A stretch of DNA of 64,000 nt from the NCBI RefSeq assembly GCF_021155765.1, contig NC_060110.1, forward strand, positions 8,183,501 through 8,247,500, read 5' to 3'. A program made the translations under genes and the position numbers. The DNA is from Diprion similis (Eukaryota > Arthropoda > Insecta > Hymenoptera > Diprionidae). Shown here piece after piece: positions 1 to 8,174 of this stretch. The notes under the pieces are model-generated. The model was not told the DNA's origin, did not search any database, and saw only the letters and a list, made by a program, of their open reading frames with translations. Within the stretch, counting starts at the first letter, position 1. The number at the start of each line of letters is the position of its first letter.

Positions 1-219
1 GGAAACGCACCGTGTGGTTTTTACAAGTATAAATACCCTCAACCATTGAGACAAACAGGTGTGATAGGAGCAAAAATATTTTATTATCAAGCAAAATATT
101 TGAAAGGTAGTTTAACATCCCAAGCTAAATACCAGTGGTTAGATCGTGAGGAACTGGAGAACACACTGCCAGTTCCTTTAAAGAAAAGTGTAACTCAATT
201 TCTGATAGATGAAGACTGA
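1..219 (+). CDS. mRpL46: Mitochondrial large ribosomal subunit protein L46, 3' end only
   Basis: Frame 1 is open from the first base to the TGA at 217-219, giving 72 residues of a C-terminus. It begins GNAPCGFYKYKYPQ and later reads GVIGAKIFYYQAKYLKG, then a WLDREEL segment and a tail ending QFLIDED. This matches the end of MRPL46, a Nudix-fold protein of the mitochondrial 39S subunit; the human protein has GNAPCGHY followed by a GAKVFFFKA segment and a WVTKDEL segment at the same places. The N-terminus, including the mitochondrial targeting part, lies outside the window. A consensus AATAAA is at 356-361, so the 3' UTR is probably about 150 nt. The gene faces BUD23 tail to tail with 391 bp between the stop codons. 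Family assignment is confident; whether this is one exon or the downstream part of one is not visible. Confidence 0.88.
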   Translation, partial: GNAPCGFYKYKYPQPLRQTGVIGAKIFYYQAKYLKGSLTSQAKYQWLDREELENTLPVPLKKSVTQFLIDED

Positions 220-355
220 GAACACTGATGCATAGGCTTTTAAAAAGAAATAATATAACTAAAGCACTGAAATTTGTGCAACTGATGTCCAACAATTTTG
301 AAACTGAAAAAGTTTACACAATTAGCTTACAATAATCAAGATTCATACTCTGCTA

Positions 356-361
356 AATAAA
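356..361 (+). terminator. Polyadenylation signal AATAAA for mRpL46
   Basis: Consensus AATAAA, 137 nt past the mRpL46 stop codon. A second A-rich AATAAAA follows near 411. It is assigned to mRpL46 because it is the only plus-strand gene upstream. Confidence 0.5.
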
Positions 362-543
362 ATTGCAATAATGAATCCGAATTGTATTCTAGATTTAAAT
401 GACTAGTTTTAATAAAAAAAATAGTTTCAACCTAATGTTACCTATAATTTTGCTGACTTATTTTATTTTGCACATGATTTAAGAAGTTATATTGTCGCTA
501 GGATTTGAATTAATTACACTAAGTTTCATAGCAAATTAGATTT

Positions 544-549
544 TTTATT
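544..549 (-). terminator. Polyadenylation signal for BUD23 (AATAAA on minus strand)
   Basis: TTTATT on the plus strand, i.e. AATAAA on the minus strand, 62 nt after the BUD23 stop. A second copy lies at 462-467. The two convergent 3' UTRs probably overlap or nearly touch here. Confidence 0.45.
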
Positions 550-610
550 TCCCAAGTTGCTGAGAAAAACTATTATTACGAGTAATTACAGTTGACAGAA
601 TTAAGAGATT

Positions 611-1982
611 TTAGAATCGGCCGCTCCTTTTTCGCCCAGTGTATTTTGAATTATCTCTGACCTCCTTACCCTGTCTTCGTCTTCTCTCTTTCTTTTCCAA
701 AATCCATTCTCTACTTTTCTTTAATGGCTTTCCGCGTACCCTAACAATCCGCTCTCTATAATTTTTAGAAAAAAGAAATTGTCAGTAAGTCAATACAATT
801 ATTAAATTAATTATATCAACAAAAGAAAAATTAAGGAAACCAAAACTTGAACAATATTTCATAACTTTTCTTAAACATGATTTCCAAATTTGGTATAATT
901 TTAGTACCCCCACTCACCTTTTTGACGCATAATTCACTACAGTATTGTCATCACCAGTTCCCAATGCCTTAGGAAGAGGCATTGCACCACCAGTCATCAG
1001 AACCAGAAAGAATTTTTTAGCCTTGGTACTGTTTGGAAAATCAACAACTATTCCACCAAAGAATCCAGCTTTTGTCGCCTGTGTTGTGACCAACTCAATC
1101 TGATCGCTATTTTCAGGATAAAATTGAAAAACAGCTCTAGCTGTACGTCCTAATGAGGCGAAAAGGGAGGAAAAGAACTGATACAATCGTTTAACGGGAT
1201 TGTGTGATGTTTTGTCAGCATTGCAAAGCCACTGTAACGCAGATATGCTCACAGCTCCATCAAAGCTGCCAGCTCTGAAAGGTACCCCTTGTCCCATATC
1301 ACTGAGAATTAGATCACCCTCAACCTCCCGCTCTTTAGCTACATCTGAAACATCAAGAATACATTCACAATTTAATGCTCAAGTGTGCCCAAACATTGGG
1401 AATTTTTCATTGTTTATAATTTTCATCCACATCAATTGTCGAAACATACTCAACATTGCTGGAGATATATCGATACCGATCCACGTGTGGCCTTGGTCTT
1501 CTAAAACACTTCCGCTAAGTCCAGATCCGCAACCAATGTCAAGAAGAAGGCATGGCTCGTCCTCAGGTAACAATAGCAATTCAATGGCTCGCTCGCACAT
1601 TTGAACCTGGATATCCATCATCCGAGAACTAAAAATGTAAATTTTGGAGTAAAACGAGGGGTGCTTCAAGTAAATTCTGTTTCATCATGGTATTTTGTAC
1701 AGTTGATTACTCCCAAATTTAGCTAATTTTTTTCCACGAGTACCCGAATTTTGAGGAAAAAAACGGTTCCATAAAAATATTGCAAGATACAGACTGTCAC
1801 GAAATAAGATCCGTACTTCTGTGTGTATTTCTGCGCTTCCACTTCATTGTAGAACTGTAAACAACAGAAAACGTGACGATTATTTGCAATAACCTAGAAG
1901 TCATTCAGGCGTATGAACAGTAGAAGTGGATGTCCAATCGTACCACTTCAGGCGGTGCCGAATGCTCTGGTCGTCTAGACAT
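611..1982 (-). CDS. Bud23: 18S rRNA (guanine-N7)-methyltransferase BUD23, complete, five coding exons
   Basis: Coding exons on the minus strand: 1982-1944, 1854-1817, 1628-1450, 1344-918 and 755-611, all with GT-AG introns and matching phases; they sum to 828 nt, 275 residues (human BUD23 has 281). The start [13 protein letters not shown] is followed by [15 protein letters not shown]. The SAM-binding motif I DIGCGSG is at residues 56-62, then [41 protein letters not shown] and [20 protein letters not shown]. The C-terminal about 45 residues are very Lys/Arg-rich ([14 protein letters not shown]) as in the family. The known role, with TRMT112, is methylation of a guanine in 18S rRNA during 40S maturation in the nucleus. 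The first two coding exons are only 39 and 38 nt and were placed by homology and splice sites, so an ORF caller misses them. The ATG at 1982 matches the family start. The gene is complete and uninterrupted. Confidence 0.93.
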
Positions 1983-2104
1983 GATTCAATCTGTTGTTTC
2001 TTATTGAGACAAATCAAGTTCCGAAAAAGAAAGTTATCAACACGATGCACCACTTTGACATGACACGTGCTTGGCGAGGTCAGGAGGCTGTTCCTTGGCT
2101 TGGT

Positions 2105-2150
2105 CGATCTAGTTATCGAATGCATCGATAGTTCGATTGTCACGTGGTCT
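2105..2150 (-). promoter_or_regulatory. Probable BUD23 promoter elements: DRE-like site and E-box
   Basis: About 140-165 bp upstream of the BUD23 start codon lie GCATCGATAG (2121-2131, seven of eight bases of the DREF element TATCGATA) and a perfect E-box CACGTG (2141-2146). Both are known in insect promoters of growth and ribosome-biogenesis genes (DREF and Myc/Max). The function here is inferred from position and motif only. Confidence 0.35.
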
Positions 2151-2199
2151 TTCGAGTTCCGCTCTACGTTTGGCCCACTTCAACCTCTAAGGTTTGTTC

Positions 2200-2930
2200 C
2201 ATGCAATCACCGATCTCTACTATAATATAATCGACCTGCGGTAACTTAAATCTGATAAATGTTTTGTAAGGCGGTGTCGGATTATCAAATTTGTTAGACT
2301 ATAGAGTGCTGCCACCGACCCCTTGTAGTCCGGAAATTTCTGAAAAGGAGAACCTTGTAATCCATTAAATTATAAAAACGGTGAGTAGAAAAGCGGAGTA
2401 CAACACATACGCAACCCTGGCCGCTTTTCTTTTACGTCAGTTGTCTGATACATTGATAGATCAGTGCACTGATCCGACCAGTGAAATCACTTGGCGTCGA
2501 GTTTTGTCAGAAGTGTGACGTCGTACGCCACTCCACGACAATTTCCAGATGTTAGACACTAGATTCCACCGTGCAAGCACAGCTAGTCGCACAATCAGTA
2601 GTTCAGGGGACCGATTATGTAATTTCTCTTTTTACATTATTCACCATCCAAGCATTCTTATTAGTTTCTAAATTTTGGTTAATTAATCAGAATGTCTGGA
2701 TGGCGGGAAGTGCGAAAGTACCGCCGGTGAGGCGGGGAAGGGGGGGGGGGGGGTTCAGAGCATTTTCGCTGCTGCTACATTTAGTTGTTTGCTGTACGTG
2801 AAAAAATCAGCTTCACGCATATTTTATTTGGTCGGAAATCGCCAGATAATTTCAATCGACGCCTGAATCCGCGTGAATCGGCAACTTTACGATCATTTGA
2901 CCAGGTTGTGCGCGGTTCGAATCTTGATCC
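2200..2930. other. Divergent intergenic region between BUD23 and the next plus-strand transcript
   Basis: No convincing coding sequence. A G-rich stretch with a run of G (about 2738-2753) follows a short ATG reading frame at 2700 (MAGSAKVPP), with a GTGAGG that could be a donor. I see no homologue for it. The region probably holds the shared or paired promoters of the divergent transcripts. Confidence 0.4.
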
Positions 2931-2934
2931 AACC

Positions 2935-3010
2935 GGTTGAGACTTGTTTCCGAGCGCAGCGCGGCGCGGCGTCAGTCTCTTCCGAGCAGCCGTGGCGAGA
3001 GCACGCAAGT
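2935..3010 (+). promoter_or_regulatory. GC/CpG-rich block, likely promoter and 5' UTR of the unknown transcript
   Basis: A local CpG-dense patch (for example GCGCAGCGCGGCGCGGCG around 2956-2973) stands out from its AT-rich surroundings. It sits about 200 bp upstream of an ATG exon with a strong splice donor (3164-3226). Interpreted as a core promoter or 5' UTR; no TATA box is evident. Confidence 0.35.
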
Positions 3011-3163
3011 CGCGTAAGTCAAGAATTTAAATCGCCGTGTACAGTCTACGTATTCAAGACATGGCCAAGCACCGATACCTTACGGTTAAAAAAAAGGCTG
3101 TGTATCGTGATTAGATCAGTGCATAGTGCCCACGAAACCCACTGTGAATAATATACGGACGGC

Positions 3164-4593
3164 ATGCAGCGTATGAGCCAGCAAAGAGCCGAGTTACTGA
3201 AACAAAAACAGCCGAGGACATCGAAGGTGAGTTACCCTGTCTCATTGTCAAACTTTCAATCTTTTATCCAACTTCAGCTTGTAGCGATTTCGATTCTCGA
3301 CTCTCTGCGTCGGATGTCGTTTGTTATTGTTTGTGCGGCTGATTTTCGGTAAGTGCGTAGTTGCTTTGTTTGCAATTTTCACTTAGTTCGTTTAGGCAGC
3401 CAGCTACGACACAAAAAGTGTAAATGAGCTTGGAATCGAGTGTAATTACTACGCTGCATATAGTCACAAGGGTTTCGTGAGAAGAAAATGACCCGATAAT
3501 CTCCCGTTGTCGTTTTTTTTTTAACATTCTGAAAAAGCCGAGCTTGCGGAGGGTGACCTTCGTGCGAGTTGTGTCTCGGATTTTGGTTCGCGGATCGCGT
3601 CTTTCACGTGGAGATACGTTTTTGAAATAAAAATTTTATTGCGTCATTGATTATAGTGTTCATTTTTATGCAAGACAAAACTGTAAGCAATTGCATCTGT
3701 TTCCCAATTTTTTCTCGCGGATCGACCGGTGAAAGGATCCTCCATTTCGCAATCCTTTGTTACGGTTGAACAAAAGTTAACGCATCACGGCGTTATTAAT
3801 CGTTACGAAATTTCGAGTGAGAATCGAAATGGTCAACTACTTTTTATTTTTGATAGACAGATATTATGTCTTGGATAACTATGGTGAATTTTGAATGCTG
3901 TTCAAATTGTTATTGAAGATATATTACAAGTACTAACAAAATATTGTGTTATTTCACCTTACAAAGAATAACTGTAATTTTTCAACATTTGTCTAATCTT
4001 GCGAAACAAATACTAATAAAATGTTGTTATTTTCTAACTTGTTAACAGGGGCACACTATATTGCAGCACTATCGACCACATTTAGCGACGACTCAAATGA
4101 CTTATCCAATCAATCGACCTCTGACAACAAACTAAAAATTAATCTACCCGCTATGCAGTGAATGAAACTGAAAGGTATACATAATCGATATGATTTTTTG
4201 TTACCATGTTCCTTTTGATCGTAAATGATTTTAGCCGCTCACTAATTTTGTGCATTTATTCAATATCTGTTCTTTTATTATAATATTTTGTTATTTTCTC
4301 ATTGTAGAATGGAAAGTTTGTCACCACCATACAACCTGAAAACTACGGGAACTACTTCATATACATGTAAAGTGTGGAGCAACCCGGAGGAGGTGAGAAA
4401 ACTCATTTCAATTATTGTTTGATAATTCAATTTGCTGCATTTGAAACCTAATGTATTTTGTTGCGTATAATATAGAAGTAGACAACAGTAATGATAGAAA
4501 ATCCAATTTGCTAAATTAATTCGAACTCAATTTTTCGTTTTTCAGAGTTAAGCAGAGACATCCGAGTAACTTCTCCATTACCCGGCAGCGTCG
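3164..4593 (+). CDS. Unrecognised spliced transcript with a possible 41- or 48-residue ORF
   Basis: Four blocks have good splice signals: 3164-3226 (ATG to GAAG|GTGAGT), 4049-4174 (ttaacag| to AAAG|GTATAC), 4308-4392 (attgtag| to GAG|GTGAGA) and 4546-4593 (tttttcag| to TCG|GTGAGT). Exon 1 encodes 21 residues starting MQRMSQQRAELLKQKQ. Joined to block 2 the frame stops at 4130-4132 (48 residues); skipping block 2 and joining block 3 gives 41 residues ending NYGNYFIYM. Both joins are in phase. I recognise no family. The early stop with further exons downstream also fits a non-coding RNA or a 5' UTR. The final donor at 4594 implies at least one more exon, which I could not place. It sits head to head with BUD23. 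Confidence 0.3.
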
Positions 4594-4599
4594 GTGAGT

Positions 4600-6028
4600 T
4601 TGCACGTGTTTAGGTTACGGGTATTTCCCTGGTACTCCTTTGTCACGTGGCGTGGCGGTAAAAATTGTTACACAAATCTTCGATTTCTTAGCTGCATGGA
4701 TAGGCTCATTCGCGATCTCAACGGTGCTTGACTTTCGGTCGATGCATTTTCTTTTTTTCATTTCTCATCAGAGTTGACCTATTTTACCATAGTCACTCAA
4801 AGTTAGAAATTTTGCACGTTGCTGAAAGTGGAATGAGCATCGCGACAGGTTACCATCACTTACTCAGCATTCGCAGAAACAGATTGTGTTTAGCTACAGA
4901 TTATATAATTACAATGATGTCGTTTAAGTGGTGGATAAACCTGAGGCTTAAACATATTCCAACGATTCTTTAATTGATAACGTTTCAAAGTCTGGCATAA
5001 CGTAACGTAATCAGCTTGCATGATATATCTTGAATCATTTTCAATTTTTTAATGCCCGGCAACTGTCGATCAACTACAGGCTTAGCTCGCTTAGAAAAAT
5101 TCAGGATGTTTTTAATCCATCTTACAAAAGGTTGATGTACCGATAGTCCGCCTGCAATCACTAAAACAATACTCTCGCTGACTATGGTACAAAAACGTTT
5201 TGCTCCCCACAGGTAATCAATGAAAAAGTAAGTCACAGTGACCACGGCGCAAATGAGGAAGAATGATGTGTGTTGGAAAGAATGGAGAATCGTTTAGAGC
5301 GAATATAGGTAATCGGGTAGGTAGGTGGTCGTTCTGGGATTCGACGCGAGGTTTGATGTACATGTGTGTGTGTGAATCTCTTCAACATGTTCCGTTGGGT
5401 GGTTTCGTTGGGAATCAGGCGAGGGTAGGAAGGTCGCGATGTACCGCGATGTTATTAACTTTTGAAATCCACAGCGTCAAATGATCACAGTGATTTTCAT
5501 CCAGAAACACGTGAAAGACTCGTGAATATAAGAGTCTCCGAACTATTAGTAAGCTTTCAAATTTTATCAAGCTTCAATTCCCCATTCCTTGTCACTTTGA
5601 TATCATTTTCCAGTCGTTATTGGATTTGATTATTTAGTCATTATCTATCATCATTTCATTGAATTGATCTCTGTGATCGTTTGAATGGGCAAAATGCATC
5701 TCTGGACCATCTATCGCGTTCCGTGGTATGCTAGATGGGGAGAGATGCTGAGCTCGAAGACTTCGCGTCGAAGAGGACCGCCGACCGTCACGCCACACAA
5801 TAATGCATGCCTTCCAACCTCCCTCCCGGACTTGACTCGCATCTTGGAACACCAATTCGCATCGCAATGTGTCGGATTCAAAAAGACGCAGATGCGGATT
5901 GGTTCTCTACAGAATTTTGCGACAAGTCCTAGACGTTTAAGATTTTTTGACGGATTAATCGGCCGCGCCTTTTTGCGCGTAGATTAATCACGGGAATCAG
6001 ACGCGCCATTTGCGCGACGATTGATAAT
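4600..6028. other. Intergenic or intronic sequence, no supported gene
   Basis: Mostly AT-rich unique sequence. Open frames on both strands (for example 4985-5245 minus and 5685-5987 plus) lack a start plus splice context and match no family I know. It could be intron of the transcript that begins near 2.9 kb. Confidence 0.4.
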
Positions 6029-6628
6029 CAGGGTGGCGACTGACTGGGATAGTCGGGAGCAGTTGGGGAATTTTTCTACCGCGAAAAGTCAGAGAATTTT
6101 TTTACGGGAAGAGTCGGGAATTTTATTTGAGTAAAATCGACGCCATCCTGCGCCTGATCGAGTGATCGAGTGATCCAGTGATCGAGTGATCGAGTGCTTG
6201 AGTGATCCAGGGAGCCTGTGATCGAGTCAGGGTGGCGACGGACCGGGAAAACCGGGAATTTACTTTATCGGGAAGAGTCAGGAAAACGTCAGGGAGATAT
6301 GATTGGGCATAGAGAAGAAAATCGTGCTTTTTAAAGAATCGTTTCCAAATTTCAGCTATGCTTCGTAAATTCAGTTAAGCTAACTTACGGAAATGGGATC
6401 GTTCAATGTCTTATTATTCCTGTGAAACGAATGCAATGCCATGTGTTTTTTAGATCCAAATTTATATATTTAAGGTGCACAACTTCTGGAGCTTTTAGTC
6501 GTGAAAACTGCCCAGCATTACCTAACTTAAGTGTCGTGGGAGAATGTCGGAGAATTCTGAATGTTTTGATGGGAAAAGTCAGGGAAATAGTCAAGGAATT
6601 ATATTTGAGCGAAATTGTCGCCACCCTG
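6029..6628. mobile_element. Non-autonomous DNA transposon with CAGGGTGGCGAC termini and nested copy
   Basis: The left end begins CAGGGTGGCGAC (6029) and the right end finishes GTCGCCACCCTG (6628), an exact 12-bp inverted repeat. ATAAT directly flanks both ends (6024-6028 and 6629-6633), consistent with a target-site duplication. Inside, a degenerate right end (GACGCCATCCTG, ending 6150) and a second left end (CAGGGTGGCGAC at 6228) show a nested or duplicated unit. Subterminal sequence repeats CCGGGAA/GTCAGGGAA motifs. There is no transposase ORF, so it is a MITE-like derivative. The ends resemble hAT-type elements, but the class is a guess. Confidence 0.7.
6152..6227. repeat. 8-bp tandem repeat (GATCGAGT-type)
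   Basis: About nine imperfect copies of an 8-bp unit TGATCGAG lie exactly between the inner right end (6150) and the inner left end (6228) of the transposon, with variants such as TGATCCAG and TGCTTGAG. Confidence 0.8.
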
Positions 6629-6880
6629 ATAATGCAAATCGATCGATCGCCCCTTTTGCTTGAGGATTTCGTAAACGGTATATGAAAAAATAAATCACGC
6701 TCTATGTGTTAAGCCTTCAGCTTTTCAAACAATCTTGTTACACGAAACAACTGAGTTTTCAAGTTCAAATTGACCGTGCATAATACGCGTTGACTTGATA
6801 CCTTTTGGTTCTGAGAGAAAGCGCGGCATTTGCAAGTCGGCGGTCAATTGACGGGGATAAAAATCGCGCAGTGTACAGTG

Positions 6881-6898
6881 ATGGTGAAGAATTGTATC
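6881..6898 (+). other. Possible 18-nt initiating mini-exon with strong splice donor
   Basis: ATG GTG AAG AAT TGT ATC is followed immediately by GTAAGT (donor at 6899). It encodes MVKNCI in phase 0. The preceding 60 bp is comparatively GC-rich (AAGCGCGGCATTTGC, GACGGGGATAAA), which could be a promoter. The nearest good acceptors are CTTGTTTCAG at about 6961-6970 and the minisatellite starting at 7079. No product can be named; this could be a chance donor. Confidence 0.2.
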
Positions 6899-7078
6899 GT
6901 AAGTATTTATAGAACATATCTAACGTGTATGAAAGTATATTTTTAGTAACTGTATTTTCTCTTGTTTCAGGGCAACGAACTAATTTTTTTTACGTATACC
7001 GTGAAATGTTTAGTCTTTATTCGAACGATATTGTTTTTGTCGGCGCACGCACTTTTGTTATTGTGCTAATCGTATTTT

Positions 7079-7497
7079 CGTCTGTTTCAGCTAATCAAAT
7101 CGTTTGTCTGTTTCAGCTAATGAAACCTTTTGTCTGTTTCAGTTAATCAAACTTTTCAACTGTTTCAGTTAATCATACCTTTTATCTGTTTCAGCTAATG
7201 AAATCCTTTGTTTGTTTCAGCTAACCAAATTTTTTGTCTGTTTCAGCTAATCAAAACTTTTATCTATTTCAGCTAATGAAACCTTTTGTCTGTTTGTACT
7301 AACCAAAACGTTTATCTATTTCAGCTAATCAAACCTTTTATCTGTTTCAGCTAACGAAATCTTTTGTCTGTTTCAACTAATGAAACTTTCCAACTGTTTC
7401 AGTTGATCTTACTTGTTGTCGCTTTCTGCAGCTGATCGAATCTTTTGTCTGTTCCAGCTAATCAAATTTTCCGTCGGTTACAGCAAATCAAATATTT
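7079..7497 (+). repeat. 26-bp minisatellite, about 16 units, each like a 3' splice site
   Basis: The unit is close to TTTGTCTGTTTCAGCTAATG plus AAACCT (26 bp), repeated about 16 times with point changes; one unit near 7425 is a few bases longer. Most units contain a pyrimidine-rich tract followed by TTTCAG|CTAA, which is a good insect splice acceptor, with branch-point-like CTAAT. A related single copy (CTTGTTTCAGGGCAACGAAC) lies upstream at about 6961. No long ORF crosses it. Confidence 0.88.
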
Positions 7498-7499
7498 TG

Positions 7500-8170
7500 T
7501 ATTTCCGATGAAACTTTTTTTTACCAATATCTGAAGCAATGTGTGCTACGATTTTCGGAATCGTCAATAAAGCCTTGATAAATTTTGTGACAATCGAATT
7601 GACACGTGTAAAATTGCTGATGGGAGAAATATCTCACCTCAGGTAGTTTGGCAGGATATGTATCTCTTTTACGGTGAAATATATATTTCTCCGACCAGCA
7701 ATTCTCTATAGCATATTCCAATTCGATTTTTTGAGGACTTATCAAGGGTCTCTTGACAAACATAAGGCTGGTAACAGAAATGAATTTCGAATTGGTAACA
7801 AGAGTTACGACGAGATTATTTCAGTTTGTATTTCCGATGTATTCCAAGTATTTTCGACGTAACTTTTGTTGCCAACATTAGTATAAGTGTTATTAATATT
7901 CCAATGAACATGTTGCAGTCAATTTTCCTCTATTTTAGTATAAGCTCTATGATTCTACCCCGTGGTTAAGGCTTTGAAAAACGCCACTGAACGCCACAAG
8001 AGCGCGTCGAAAGCAGAGAGCAAGCAGCTGCTGGGCAGTTCCAGACTTCCAGGTCGTCGTTCGTGGTCGAAGCGCCTTACACCTCGCGGTAATCGCGGTT
8101 TGCAAACGGAGCATGGTGGTGTTTTGACGACAGTAAAATAAAAATTCCTCTTCCATGTGTTTGACGAGGG
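7500..8170. other. Upstream region of CDC45
   Basis: No gene recognised. From about 7970 to 8110 the sequence becomes GC-richer (GCGCGTCGAAAGC, CACCTCGCGGTAATCGCGG), which likely marks the CDC45 promoter and short 5' UTR. Two overlapping minus-strand open frames at 7947-8195 lie across this promoter and are read as non-coding. Confidence 0.45.
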
Positions 8171-8174
8171 CATC

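Noticed and set aside
2905..2930. GGTTCGAATCTTGATCC resembling a tRNA B box
   Set aside because: No A box at the right distance and no cloverleaf can be drawn.
4985..5310. Hydrophobic minus-strand frame resembling membrane segments (FFIDYLWGAKRFCTIVSESI)
   Set aside because: No ATG and no acceptor AG at its upstream side; opened by a TAA only; hydrophobic frames are common in T-rich DNA.
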